In this document: positions 16,062 through 25,353 of the stretch, in pieces
How positions within the stretch are numbered: position 1 is the first letter of the stretch
Layout of the letters: the number at the start of each line of letters is the position of its first letter
Source: Idiomarina seosinensis_A
Lineage (GTDB): Bacteria > Pseudomonadota > Gammaproteobacteria > Enterobacterales > Alteromonadaceae
Assembly (NCBI RefSeq): GCF_044797955.1
Contig: NZ_CP085211.1
Coordinates: 682,001 to 746,000, forward strand
Direction: 5' to 3'
DNA length: 64,000 nucleotides
Position numbers and translations under genes: made by a program
The notes under the pieces: model-generated
Databases searched by the model: none
Told to the model about the DNA's origin: nothing
What the model saw: the letters and a program-made list of their open reading frames with translations, nothing else

Positions 16062-16811
16062 ATGCCTAAGATGCCTGAGCAAGCCCATAACATCTCACTA
16101 GAGCAAGCACGCGAACTGGTCAGTCTGCTTGAAGCAGGTGACCACGAAAAAGCCAATGAAAAACTGGACGAAGTCTTTGACCGGCGTAACGATAAGTTGT
16201 TCACTTCAGTCGGACAACTAACTCGTGACCTCCACGACGCGCTGCAGGACTTTCAGCTGGACCCCCGTATTGTGCAACTGACCGAAGATGAGCTGCCCGA
16301 CGCCCAAAATCGGTTACAGTACGTAATAGAAAAAACCGAAGACGCGGCTAACCGCACCATGGATGCAGTCGAAGCCTGTTTGCCGATGGCTGATGATATG
16401 CACGCTAAAATTGATGAAGTGATGCCACAGTGGCGCAAGCTGATGGATAACGACATCGAGCTGGCAGAATTTAAGCAGCTGTGCCATGGCGTCGATAACG
16501 TACTGAACGTTTGTGCTCACAATATGCCGCAAATTCATGGACTGATGACCGAAGTGCTGATGGCGCAGGATTATCAGGACATTACCGGGCAGGTGATTCG
16601 CCGCGTGATCACTTTGGTGCAGGATGTTGAGAAAAATCTGCTGGAGATGTTAAAGCTATTTGGTGACGAACTAAAAGAAGAAGCCAAAAAGCAGGCGCCG
16701 GCAGAAGATAAAGGCAAAGCAGAAGGGCCGGTTATCGACGCCGACAAGCGCGATGACGTGGTATCCGGTCAGGATGACGTCGATGACTTACTGTCCAGTT
16801 TAGGATTCTAG
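16062..16811 (+). CDS. cheZ: CheY-phosphate phosphatase CheZ
   Basis: 249 residues, mainly a long helical hairpin. The catalytic motif MAQDYQDITGQVIRR carries the equivalents of E. coli D143 and Q147. The C-terminal tail DDVDDLLSSLGF is the CheY-binding peptide. AAGGGG stands only 2 nt before ATG 16062 and 11 nt before ATG 16071, so the later ATG is a fair alternative. It lies between cheY and cheA. Confidence 0.95.
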   Translation: MPKMPEQAHNISLEQARELVSLLEAGDHEKANEKLDEVFDRRNDKLFTSVGQLTRDLHDALQDFQLDPRIVQLTEDELPDAQNRLQYVIEKTEDAANRTMDAVEACLPMADDMHAKIDEVMPQWRKLMDNDIELAEFKQLCHGVDNVLNVCAHNMPQIHGLMTEVLMAQDYQDITGQVIRRVITLVQDVEKNLLEMLKLFGDELKEEAKKQAPAEDKGKAEGPVIDADKRDDVVSGQDDVDDLLSSLGF

Positions 16812-16824
16812 GAGCAGCAATCGC

Positions 16825-18972
16825 ATGAGCTTTGAGATGGATGAAGATATTCTTCAGGATTTTTTGATAGAAGCCGGGGAGATCCTTGAGCAGCTATCGG
16901 AACAGCTTGTCGAGCTGGAAAACGATCCTGAAAATTCGGATTTGCTGAACGCAATTTTTCGCGGTTTCCACACCGTAAAAGGCGGCGCCGGATTTTTGAA
17001 TGTACACGCCCTGGTTGACACCTGTCATGGTGCCGAAAACGTTTTTGATACCTTGCGTAACCACCAGCGCAGCGTTTCCTCTGAGCTCATGGATGTGATC
17101 CTGCAGGCGCTGGACACCATCAACGTGCAGTTTGCTCAGTTACAGGCTCGCGAAGAACCCGAAGCCGCCGATGACGAATTACTGCAGGCGCTGCACAAGC
17201 TCAGCGAACCCGAGTCGGAGGACGAGGGTAGCGCACAATCTGAGCAGCAATCAGAACCCGAGCCAGAACCCGAACCAGAACCAAAACCTGCCGCTGACGG
17301 CGATGACAAAAGCGATGCCGACAGTATTGACGAAATTCAGGAAGATGAATTTGAGGCCTTACTGGATGAGCTGCACGGCAAAGGTCAGGCACCTAACAAA
17401 GCCAGCAGCGGTAGTGGTAAGTCAGATAAAGCAGCAGACGATGAAATCAGTGACGATGAGTTTGAAGCACTGCTGGATGACTTACATGGCGAGGGTAAAG
17501 CACCGACCAGTGCTGAAAAGCAGCAGCAGGAACAAAAGAAAAATGCTGCGAAAAGCAACGACGACGAAATAACCGACGACGAATTTGAATCACTGCTGGA
17601 TGAATTGCACGGCCAGGGCAAAGCCCCGACTCCGACTAACGGGGACAAGCAAAAACAGCCGGCTAAAGCGGCAGCAGACAAGCCTAAGCCGGAAGCCAAG
17701 CCGAAGGCAGAAGCTAAACCCAAAGCAGAAACCAAACCTCAGCCAGATAAAGCCGATAAACCGGCGGCTAAGAAGACCGCTACACCGCCACCGCCGCCGG
17801 CAGAGACTACTGTCCGGGTCGATACCAAGCGGCTGGATGATATTATGAATATGGTCGGCGAGCTGGTGCTGGTGCGCAACCGTCTGCTGAGCCTGAGTAA
17901 CAGTGAGGAAGGCAAAGGCGATGAAATGGGCAAAGCCATTTCTAACCTGGATGTCGTCACGGGTGACTTACAGGGCGCGGTGATGAAAACCCGGATGCAG
18001 CCGATTAAGAAAGTTTTCGGTCGCTTCCCGCGGGTCGTGCGCGACTTGGCCCGCACACTGAAAAAAGAAATTGCGCTGGAAATGCACGGCGAAGATACCG
18101 ATCTGGATAAAAACCTGGTCGAAGCACTGGCCGATCCGCTGGTGCATTTGGTCCGCAACTCCGTTGACCATGGTATCGAAATGCCGGAAGAACGGGTGGC
18201 TAAGGGTAAACCGCGCCAGGGTACCATTACCTTATCGGCGTCGCAGGAAGGTGACCATATTATGCTGTCGATTAAAGACGACGGCGCCGGTATGGATGCA
18301 GAAAAATTGAAATCAATCGCGATAAAGCGCGGTGTGCTGGATGAAGACAGCGCCGCGCGTATGAGCGATGAAGATGCCTACAATTTGATTTTCGCCGCTG
18401 GTTTTTCAACCAAAGAGCAGGTGTCTGAGGTATCGGGCCGTGGCGTGGGCATGGACGTAGTAAAAACCAAAATCAGTCAACTTAACGGCAGCGTCAAAAT
18501 TAAGTCCGAACAGGGCAAAGGTACTGAGCTGTTAATAAAAGTGCCGTTGACGCTGGCGATATTGCCAACCCTGATGGTTGAAATTAAGGATCAGACCTTT
18601 GCATTACCACTGACAGTGGTCAGCGAAATTATCGATCTGGATATGGAAAAAACCAACACTGTTGACGGTCAGTTAACCTTAATTGTACGAAACCGCGCTA
18701 TCCCGTTATTCTTTTTGGAGCACTGGCTGTCGCGCAATCCGGACCGTGCAAGCCGTAACGAAAACGGTCATGTGGTGGTGGTACAAATTGGTAATCAGCA
18801 GGTTGGCTTTGTGGTCGATGCACTGATTGGCCAGGAAGAAGTGGTTATTAAACCGCTGGATAAGTTATTGCAGGGAACACCGGGCATGGCAGGTGCCACG
18901 ATAACCAGTGATGGCGGTATTGCGTTGATCATTGACGTGCCCAGCATGCTCAAGTATTACGCAAAACGTTAA
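16825..18972 (+). CDS. cheA: Chemotaxis histidine kinase CheA
   Basis: 715 residues. The P1 domain has phospho-accepting H49 (FRGFHTVKGGAG). No P2 fold is visible. Instead a long acidic linker (about 125-325) holds three copies of DEFEALLDELHGKGQAP at residues 173-190, 210-227 and 251-268. P3 dimerization begins near TTVRVDTKRLDDIMNMVGEL. P4 has N-box LVHLVRNSVDHGIE and G boxes DDGAGMD and GRGVGMDVV. A CheW-like P5 domain ends the protein. It phosphorylates CheY and CheB at polar arrays. Confidence 0.97.
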   Translation: MSFEMDEDILQDFLIEAGEILEQLSEQLVELENDPENSDLLNAIFRGFHTVKGGAGFLNVHALVDTCHGAENVFDTLRNHQRSVSSELMDVILQALDTINVQFAQLQAREEPEAADDELLQALHKLSEPESEDEGSAQSEQQSEPEPEPEPEPKPAADGDDKSDADSIDEIQEDEFEALLDELHGKGQAPNKASSGSGKSDKAADDEISDDEFEALLDDLHGEGKAPTSAEKQQQEQKKNAAKSNDDEITDDEFESLLDELHGQGKAPTPTNGDKQKQPAKAAADKPKPEAKPKAEAKPKAETKPQPDKADKPAAKKTATPPPPPAETTVRVDTKRLDDIMNMVGELVLVRNRLLSLSNSEEGKGDEMGKAISNLDVVTGDLQGAVMKTRMQPIKKVFGRFPRVVRDLARTLKKEIALEMHGEDTDLDKNLVEALADPLVHLVRNSVDHGIEMPEERVAKGKPRQGTITLSASQEGDHIMLSIKDDGAGMDAEKLKSIAIKRGVLDEDSAARMSDEDAYNLIFAAGFSTKEQVSEVSGRGVGMDVVKTKISQLNGSVKIKSEQGKGTELLIKVPLTLAILPTLMVEIKDQTFALPLTVVSEIIDLDMEKTNTVDGQLTLIVRNRAIPLFFLEHWLSRNPDRASRNENGHVVVVQIGNQQVGFVVDALIGQEEVVIKPLDKLLQGTPGMAGATITSDGGIALIIDVPSMLKYYAKR

Positions 18973-18987
18973 CGGGCAAACAAGCTG

Positions 18988-20232
18988 ATGACAGTACGAG
19001 TGCTGGTGGTAGACGACTCGGCGTTTTTCCGCCGCCGGGTCACTGAAATCCTCGAACAGAATAGCCGCATCGAAGTAATCGGTACGGCTAATGACGGCCG
19101 CGAAGCGGTCGACAAAGCTAAATCACTGCGCCCCGGTGTTATCACCATGGACATTGAAATGCCGGTTATGAATGGCATTGATGCGGTGAAAGAAATCATG
19201 GCCTCTGCGCCGTGTCCAATTTTGATGTTCAGCTCGCTGACCCACGAAGGCGCATCGGCCACCCTTAACGCACTTGAGGCGGGCGCCGCAGATTTTTTAC
19301 CGAAAAAATTCGAAGACATTGCCCGCAACCGCGATGAAGCGGTAAAAATGCTGCAGGATCGGGTCATTGCCATAGGCCAGGATTCGCCCCGCGGCGCTCC
19401 ACCGGCACGCAGCCCGCGGCAACCTGAACCGCGGCCTTCGGCACGCACCAGCAGCAGCCCCCGAACCCCGCTGGGGGACAGCAACAAAGGCGCCGGCCGC
19501 GAAACGGCAATGGACCGTATTCGTCAGCGCGCCAGTGAAAGGCAGAGTGCGCGCGAACAGGCCCGTGAGCAACAAAAAACCAGCGAGCCGCGGCGACAGC
19601 CTGAGCCGGCTAGTCCGGCACTGGCCAGCACCGGCAGCTTAACGGTTAACCGCAATTACCAGATACTGGCAATCGGCACCTCAACCGGTGGTCCTGTCGC
19701 ACTGCAAAAAATTCTGACTCAGCTGCCGGCAGACTTTCCTTATCCGATTGTTATGGTCCAGCATATGCCGGCGGCCTTTACCAAGGCCTTTGCCCAGCGC
19801 CTGGATGGTTTGAGCAAAATCAGGGTTAAAGAAGCAGAAGACGGTGATGTACTTAAGCCGGGCTGGGCTTATCTGGCGCCGGGTGGACAGCAAATGATGG
19901 TTGACGGCCGTGCTAATCAGGCCCGTCTGCGGGTACGCGAAGACAATAGCGGGCGAATCACCTATAAGCCCAGTGTGGATGTGGCTTTCGCCAGTCTGTC
20001 TAAGGTATTCGGCGGTAAAGTGCTGGGTCTGATTTTAACCGGAATGGGCGCGGATGGTCGTGAAGGTGCGCGCATGCTGCAACAGCAGGGCGCTACTATC
20101 TGGGCTCAGGATGAAGCCAGCTGCGTGGTTTACGGAATGCCTCACGCAGTTGCCGAAGCCGGTATTTCGTCTCGCAGCATCAGCTTAAATGAGATGACAA
20201 ACGCAGTACTAAAAGAGGTGGGGTACCGCTGA
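18988..20232 (+). CDS. cheB: Chemotaxis methylesterase CheB
   Basis: 414 residues: receiver domain with D55 (ITMDIEMPVMNG), a long basic proline/arginine-rich linker (about 130-215), then the esterase domain. Its catalytic Ser is in IGTSTGGPVAL, His in VQHMPAAFT and Asp in GMGADGREG. It demethylates or deamidates receptor glutamates for adaptation. No cheR is in this block, so the partner methyltransferase must lie elsewhere. Confidence 0.96.
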   Translation: MTVRVLVVDDSAFFRRRVTEILEQNSRIEVIGTANDGREAVDKAKSLRPGVITMDIEMPVMNGIDAVKEIMASAPCPILMFSSLTHEGASATLNALEAGAADFLPKKFEDIARNRDEAVKMLQDRVIAIGQDSPRGAPPARSPRQPEPRPSARTSSSPRTPLGDSNKGAGRETAMDRIRQRASERQSAREQAREQQKTSEPRRQPEPASPALASTGSLTVNRNYQILAIGTSTGGPVALQKILTQLPADFPYPIVMVQHMPAAFTKAFAQRLDGLSKIRVKEAEDGDVLKPGWAYLAPGGQQMMVDGRANQARLRVREDNSGRITYKPSVDVAFASLSKVFGGKVLGLILTGMGADGREGARMLQQQGATIWAQDEASCVVYGMPHAVAEAGISSRSISLNEMTNAVLKEVGYR

Positions 20233-20234
20233 AC

Positions 20235-21020
20235 ATGATGGTCTGGAGCATTGCCAACCAAAAAGGTGGCGTTGGAAAAACCACCACCACTGTGGCCCTG
20301 GCCGGATTACTGGCGGAGCGGCAGCAACGGGTGCTGTGCATTGATATGGATCCCCACGCATCACTGACCTTTTATCTGGGCTTTGACTCAGAAGAGGTGC
20401 CGACCAGTGTCTACGACATCTTTATGCTGGATAAACAGCCCAGCCGCGAGCAGGTTAAACAAAGTATCATCCCCAGCGAAGTGGACAACCTGCACCTGAT
20501 GCCGGCCACCATGGCACTTGCGACGCTGGACCGCAAGCTCGGCAGCCAGGGTGGTATGGGGCTGGTATTGAAACGTGCGTTGGCAAGCATTGCTGATGAT
20601 TACGATTACGTGCTGATTGACGTGCCGCCGGTATTAGGTGTGCTGATGATCAATGCTTTAGCCTGCTGTCAACGGGTATTAATTCCGGTGCAGACAGAGT
20701 TCCTGGCCCTTAAGGGGCTGGAGCGGATGATGCGCACTTTGACATTAATTCAGAAGTCACGCCGCCAAGATTACCAGTATACCATTATCCCGACGCTGTA
20801 TGATAAACGCACACGGGCCTCGCTGGATACCTTTAAAAAGTTGGTTGAGCGCTACGACGATGCGGTATGGAACGGCATGATCCCCATTGATACCAAGTTT
20901 CGTGATGCCAGCAACGAGCAGTTACCGCCGTCGCTGTATGCGCCAAAATCACGGGGCGTGCTGGCCTATCAATCGCTGTTGACGCACTTACAGCAACTGG
21001 CCGGGCAGGAGAGCGCATGA
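20235..21020 (+). CDS. parC: ParC-type ParA ATPase for polar chemotaxis arrays
   Basis: 261 residues of the ParA/Soj family: Walker A QKGGVGKTTTTVAL near residue 8, LCIDMDPHASLT, and LIDVPPVLG. Its place between cheB and a ParP-like CheW gene matches the Vibrio/Shewanella locus where ParC targets chemosensory arrays to the flagellated pole. It should not be confused with topoisomerase IV ParC. It overlaps parP by 4 bp. Confidence 0.88.
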   Translation: MMVWSIANQKGGVGKTTTTVALAGLLAERQQRVLCIDMDPHASLTFYLGFDSEEVPTSVYDIFMLDKQPSREQVKQSIIPSEVDNLHLMPATMALATLDRKLGSQGGMGLVLKRALASIADDYDYVLIDVPPVLGVLMINALACCQRVLIPVQTEFLALKGLERMMRTLTLIQKSRRQDYQYTIIPTLYDKRTRASLDTFKKLVERYDDAVWNGMIPIDTKFRDASNEQLPPSLYAPKSRGVLAYQSLLTHLQQLAGQESA

Positions 21021-21823
21021 GCGAGCACAACGATAAAGCGATGATGGAATACCTGAATGCGCTGCTGGAAGAAGAGCACAAACCCGTTGCTGACTTTGAC
21101 CCTGAACCTATCCAGCGCTTACTGAGTTCGGCCACTGTTGCGCCCGCCATCAGCCAGCCGCAGCCCGACCCCGTAACCGAAATTACGCAAGTAACGCCGG
21201 TAACAGAAACCACTGAAGTTGAAGAAGCAGCCGCAGTGACCGAGCCGGAAATTGCGGTCGAGACAGAAACGCCACCGCAGCCTGAGCCGGAACCGGAGCC
21301 GGAACTGACAACAGAACCGGAAGCCGTTAGTGATGCCATGGCTGAATACCAGAGCGATGATTTTCAGGCGCTGTTTTTCCGTGTCGCCGGTCTGACCCTG
21401 GCGGTGCCACTGAAAAGTCTGGGCGGTATTCATACCTTAAGTAAAATCAGCCCGATTTTTGGCAAGCCAAAGTGGTTTAAAGGCATAATGACCGAACGTG
21501 ATGAAAAATTACAAGTGGTTGATACAGCGCGCTGGGTGATGCCGGAAAAATTGACCCCACAGCTGGAAGAGCGTATCAATTACCAGTACCTTATTACCTT
21601 AAATGAGAGCCCCTGGGGCCTGCTTTGCGAAGAGCTGGTTGACAGTGAGCCGTTGCAGCCTGATGCTGTTCAGTGGCGCCGTGGCGTAAACCGAAAGCGG
21701 CCCTGGCTGGCGGGCGTTGTGCGTCAGCACATGTGCGCATTGCTGGATGTTAACGCATTGATTACACTGCTAGATAATGGTTTAGGACATATCCAGTCCG
21801 AACCCTCAGAAAAACCGGAGTGA
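21017..21823 (+). CDS. parP: ParP-like CheW-domain array localization protein
   Basis: 268 residues. The N-terminal third is acidic and proline-rich, with runs such as PEPEPEPEPELTTEPE. From about residue 115 a CheW-like (AIF) domain follows: FQALFFRVAGLTLAVPLKSLGG, KPKWFKGIMTERDEKLQVVD and RPWLAGVVRQHMCALLDV. In Vibrio, ParP joins ParC to CheA and MCPs and keeps arrays polar. Assignment rests on domain layout and on ATGA coupling to parC. Confidence 0.87.
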   Translation: MSEHNDKAMMEYLNALLEEEHKPVADFDPEPIQRLLSSATVAPAISQPQPDPVTEITQVTPVTETTEVEEAAAVTEPEIAVETETPPQPEPEPEPELTTEPEAVSDAMAEYQSDDFQALFFRVAGLTLAVPLKSLGGIHTLSKISPIFGKPKWFKGIMTERDEKLQVVDTARWVMPEKLTPQLEERINYQYLITLNESPWGLLCEELVDSEPLQPDAVQWRRGVNRKRPWLAGVVRQHMCALLDVNALITLLDNGLGHIQSEPSEKPE

Positions 21824-21827
21824 GAGC

Positions 21828-22331
21828 ATGACGACGGAAAACCGTAATTTGAATAAAAAACACGAAGCCGAAAGCAACGATGAGGTGCTGCAGTGGGTCA
21901 CTTTTCATCTGGAACAGGAAACTTACGGCATAAACGTGATGCAGGTACAGGAAGTTCTGCGCTATAACGAAATTGCTCCGGTACCGGGTGCACCCAGCTA
22001 TGTATTGGGTATCATCAACTTACGCGGCAACGTAGTAACCGTTATTGATACCCGCTTGCGCTTTGGCCTGCCACAGGCTGAAGTCACTGACAGTACCCGT
22101 ATTGTTATCATCGAGTCAGAGAAGCAGGTCATCGGTATTTTGGTTGATAGTGTCGCCGAGGTGGTTTACCTGAAAAAATCCGAAATTGATACGGCTCCTA
22201 ATGTCGGCACCGAAGAAAGCTCGCGCTTTATTCAGGGCGTCAGCAACCGCGAAGATGAGCTGTTAATTCTGGTCGACCTGGACAAGATGCTGACCGATGA
22301 GGAGTGGGACGAAATATCCCGCCTGAGTTAG
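21828..22331 (+). CDS. cheW: Chemotaxis coupling protein CheW
   Basis: 167 residues, one CheW/SH3-like domain: VTFHLEQETYGINVMQVQEVLRY, VLGIINLRGNVVTVIDTRLRFGL, VDSVAEVV and ILVDLDKML. It bridges CheA and receptors in the polar array. Four bases separate it from parP, with GGAGTGAG as ribosome binding site. Confidence 0.97.
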   Translation: MTTENRNLNKKHEAESNDEVLQWVTFHLEQETYGINVMQVQEVLRYNEIAPVPGAPSYVLGIINLRGNVVTVIDTRLRFGLPQAEVTDSTRIVIIESEKQVIGILVDSVAEVVYLKKSEIDTAPNVGTEESSRFIQGVSNREDELLILVDLDKMLTDEEWDEISRLS

Positions 22332-22335
22332 TCAC

Positions 22336-22806
22336 ATGCTGTCACTGTCGTTGACTGTCGCCGTCCTGGCTCTGATACTGGCGGTATTAGCTCTGACCGC
22401 CGTTATCATCACCTCACGCCGGCAAACACAACTGCTGGAACGGCAGCAACAACGGCTGATGATGTTAACCGAAACCACCAGCGAATGGCTGGCAGTTAAA
22501 AAGCAACTGGATAAGCAGAACGACTTTGCCCAGACCGAACAGCTGCAGCAAAGCCTGGAATTAAGCCTTAAACAGCAGCTGGACCAGCGAAGTGAGCAGC
22601 TGCTGCAGCAAGTTGAGCAGCTGGCTCAGCAGCAACAGGCGCTGCAACAAAAACTGCAGCAGGTTTCCGAACAGGACCCCGGCGCCAAACTTTACCAGCG
22701 GGCGGCAAAACTGATTGCCGATGGCGCCACTATCGACGAAGTGATGCAGGAATGTGAACTGCCCCGCGCCGAAGCGGAACTGATTGCGGCCATGCGCCGC
22801 CAATAA
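22336..22806 (+). CDS. DUF2802 membrane-anchored coiled-coil protein
   Basis: 156 residues: one N-terminal membrane helix (LSLTVAVLALILAVLALTAVI), a glutamine-rich coiled coil (about 30-110), and a C-terminal helix-turn-helix-like segment AAKLIADGATIDEVMQECEL. DUF2802 genes regularly follow cheW in polar flagellates. The C-terminal motif recalls SwrB-like proteins, but the function is not established. It closes the plus-strand flagellar run. Confidence 0.75.
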   Translation: MLSLSLTVAVLALILAVLALTAVIITSRRQTQLLERQQQRLMMLTETTSEWLAVKKQLDKQNDFAQTEQLQQSLELSLKQQLDQRSEQLLQQVEQLAQQQQALQQKLQQVSEQDPGAKLYQRAAKLIADGATIDEVMQECELPRAEAELIAAMRRQ

Positions 22807-22833
22807 ACCCGCCGCTACTCCCGGGCTTTTGTG

Positions 22834-23106
22834 CTACTCCCAGGAACTGGGAAAACGCCCGTCCAGCAGATAAGCAAAAGCAATAAGCTCAGCGATAATA
22901 ATGTACAGCTCACGTGGGATTTCTTCGCCGACATTCAGCCGCGCCAGTGAGTCAGACAATAAAGGATCTTCGTGCACCAGTACGCCGTGCTCTTTAGCCA
23001 CCGCAATGATCTCTTCGGCCAGATCATCGAAGCCTTTTGCCACCACCTGGGGCGCGTTCACGCCGTCGTAGGACAGACCAATCGCTTGTTTTTGCTGCTG
23101 ACTCAT
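22834..23106 (-). CDS. FlhB C-terminal-like export switch protein (FlhX type)
   Basis: 90 residues matching only the cytoplasmic C-terminal part of FlhB/EscU: IGLSYDGVNAPQVVAKGFDD, IAVAKEHGVLVHEDPLLSDSLARL and VGEEIPRELYIIIAELIAF. It begins just after where the NPTH autocleavage site would be, so it resembles cleaved FlhB-CC without the membrane part. FlhX homologues can substitute for that fragment in substrate switching. It overlaps the fliK-like gene by 4 bp. Confidence 0.85.
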   Translation of the reverse strand: MSQQQKQAIGLSYDGVNAPQVVAKGFDDLAEEIIAVAKEHGVLVHEDPLLSDSLARLNVGEEIPRELYIIIAELIAFAYLLDGRFPSSWE

Positions 23107-24569
23107 ACGGTCACCCGAATAATTCCGCTTTGCTGTTGGGCCAGTGTATCCGGCACTTTGCCTTGTTGCACTGATAAGTTCAGATTGCCGACCTGCAGCT
23201 CCTCAAAGCGCTGCTGTAAGCGGCCCAGTTGCTGCTGCAGCTTAATTTGCGCCGGCTCGGACTGGGTATAAAAATCGACCCGGCTACCGGCCGCGTGATA
23301 ACGGCCTTTAACCAATAAAGGCCCAAGCAGCTGGGTATCAAAACGCAGAGTAAACAGCCAGACACTGCGACCTTCGTCTTGCCCGGCGGCGCCTTCCGGT
23401 TCACGCCGGATCAGCAATTCATGCTGTTGCTCCGGGTTTTCTGCCGAGGCCGGCAACAGTACATAGTATTCCGGCTGAGCTGGCGCGCTGTCTGCCAGCC
23501 GTGCCTGGCTTACCTGAGCATTGTTTACGGCTGCCGTAAACAGCTGCATCAGGCGTTGCAGAGTAGCCCCCGGCAGTTGCTGCAGCGCCTGATTAATGCG
23601 CTCGCGCACCTCAGCGCTGAAGGTTGCTTCTGCCCCTTGTCGCGGCGCCGGCCGCAACAACTGATCCAGTAACGCTTGGGTTAAATTATTTAAGCTGCTT
23701 TGCGGCGCGCTGGCCTGCGCTGCGGTTGTACTGCCCTCTGCGCGCGGCTGCTGCAGAGCGAAACTCAGCAGCATCATCAGCATTTTTCCTAAACCGCCCA
23801 TCTGTTGTTGATTGTTGGCAGACACTGGTTTGGCCGCAAACCAGTCGTTCAGCCACTGTTTAAGTTGCTGTGGCTGTTGCATTCCCTCGCTGGTCGGCAG
23901 CTGTTGCTGAACCGCCTGCAGTACCCTGGCCAGAGCCTGTTGCGGTGGTTGCGCCGGCTGGCTGTTGATCTGTTGGGTCAGTGCCTGACGCAGCTGCGCG
24001 GGTGGCATCTGCTGCAAAAGGATGCGGGGCGGCAGGCGGTTGCTGACATCCTGCAACGGTGGGTTACCGGGCCTGGCGGTTACAGCCCCTGAGGCGGCGG
24101 CGGCCGGCTGCCGGGCCGAAGCCACCAGCGTTTGCTGCAGCGCTCTGGGCAACTGGCTTAGTGGCAATTCAAGGTTAACGGCCTTGCCGGCATTGGCTGG
24201 TACCGGAGTCAGCTGCAGGATAAAACGCTGCGCATTGTCGGCAGGTTTAACAGCCATCTGTGTGTTGGCCGCAGCCAATTGCAGGGTCTGTACCTGCCGC
24301 ACCTGCGCAGGTGTCAGTGTTAGCTGAATTGGCTGAGTGGAGCTGCCCGGCGCGCCGGCTTTTGCCTGGCTGCCGGCAACAGCAACCGTCAGCTGCAAAT
24401 GGGCGGCCGGGCTTTGCTGATTAGCCGAGCCGCCGGCAGCGCTTTTCAGGTTCAGCAGCACCTCTGTCGGCGGCAGCTTTGCCAGGCGTGCCAGCAGTTG
24501 CTGTGCGTCACCCGGCGAGCGCGTTCCGGCCTGGGTTAACAGCTGCTGTAATAACTGATTTAGCTCCAT
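23103..24569 (-). CDS. FliK-like hook-length control family protein
   Basis: 488 residues. A long glutamine/alanine/proline-rich body is followed by a C-terminal domain: LPASAENPEQQHELLIRREP, SVWLFTLRFDTQLLGPLLVK, SRVDFYTQSEPAQIKLQQQL. This recalls the FliK/FlhB-switching C domain. ATG 24569 has AAGGA 5 nt upstream; the longer TTG reading is less likely. The pairing with an flhX gene suggests a role in export substrate switching, but it may not be the principal FliK, since the main flagellar operons are elsewhere. Confidence 0.65.
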   Translation of the reverse strand: MELNQLLQQLLTQAGTRSPGDAQQLLARLAKLPPTEVLLNLKSAAGGSANQQSPAAHLQLTVAVAGSQAKAGAPGSSTQPIQLTLTPAQVRQVQTLQLAAANTQMAVKPADNAQRFILQLTPVPANAGKAVNLELPLSQLPRALQQTLVASARQPAAAASGAVTARPGNPPLQDVSNRLPPRILLQQMPPAQLRQALTQQINSQPAQPPQQALARVLQAVQQQLPTSEGMQQPQQLKQWLNDWFAAKPVSANNQQQMGGLGKMLMMLLSFALQQPRAEGSTTAAQASAPQSSLNNLTQALLDQLLRPAPRQGAEATFSAEVRERINQALQQLPGATLQRLMQLFTAAVNNAQVSQARLADSAPAQPEYYVLLPASAENPEQQHELLIRREPEGAAGQDEGRSVWLFTLRFDTQLLGPLLVKGRYHAAGSRVDFYTQSEPAQIKLQQQLGRLQQRFEELQVGNLNLSVQQGKVPDTLAQQQSGIIRVTV

Positions 24570-24672
24570 AACTGTCCTTGTGTTTCGTACCGCTTTACGT
24601 GGTTTTTTTACCGGCAATTGTGGTAAACTTAGACTTCATTTTGCGGTTTTACGTTAAGGTTCAGACCCCCTG

Positions 24673-25353
24673 ATGACCGAGAGTTTGAGAAGCAGTACCA
24701 CACCACTATTACATGCTGATGGGGTAAGCTCAATTCGCAGTGGCCGGGTTTTGTTCCGGCAGCTGCAGTTGTCGGTCTGGCCGACTCAGCTCTGGCAGGT
24801 CAGCGGTGCCAATGGAGCGGGTAAATCGACCCTGTTGCGGATGCTCGCGGGGCTATTGCAGCCCAGCTCCGGGCAGGTGCTGTTTCAGGGACAAAAACTA
24901 CAGCAGGTGCGCAGCTTTTATCACCAGCAACTGCTTTATATTGGCCATAAAGCGGCGGTAAAGCCAGAGCTCAGTGCGCTGGAAAACGTTTACTGGCAGC
25001 GGCGGCTGGCCGGCGATACCGGTGCCCGTCAGCTTCAGGATGCCGACTGGGATGTGCTGGAACAGCTGGGATTACTGGGTATGGAAGAAGAACTGACAGG
25101 GCGTTTATCGGCCGGTCAGCAACGCCGCGTTGCCTTAACGCGCTTGTGGTGCAGCAGCGCCACGCTGTGGATCCTGGATGAACCTTTTACTTCGCTGGAC
25201 GTCGAAGGCGTGGCGTTACTGCAGCAGCGGTTTAAGCAGCACCTGAGCGCCGGCGGTTGTATTATTATGACCTCTCATCAGGCCCTGAATATGCCGGATT
25301 TGCCGCTGCAACAGTTATCTTTGCTGCCGGCCCCCCTTGAGGTAACGGAATAA
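24673..25353 (+). CDS. ccmA: Cytochrome c maturation ATP-binding protein CcmA
   Basis: 226 residues of ABC ATPase: Walker A SGANGAGKSTLLRM, signature LSAGQQRRVAL and Walker B LWILDEPFTSLD. With CcmB it uses ATP to release holo-CcmE from CcmC. It is the first gene of a nine-gene run in which nearly every junction overlaps by 1 to 11 bp, so ccmA-I is one operon. Confidence 0.96.
   Translation: MTESLRSSTTPLLHADGVSSIRSGRVLFRQLQLSVWPTQLWQVSGANGAGKSTLLRMLAGLLQPSSGQVLFQGQKLQQVRSFYHQQLLYIGHKAAVKPELSALENVYWQRRLAGDTGARQLQDADWDVLEQLGLLGMEEELTGRLSAGQQRRVALTRLWCSSATLWILDEPFTSLDVEGVALLQQRFKQHLSAGGCIIMTSHQALNMPDLPLQQLSLLPAPLEVTE

Noticed and set aside
17385..18227. Minus-strand frames opposite cheA
   Set aside because: Serine-rich shadows of the acidic CheA linker; no start signals.
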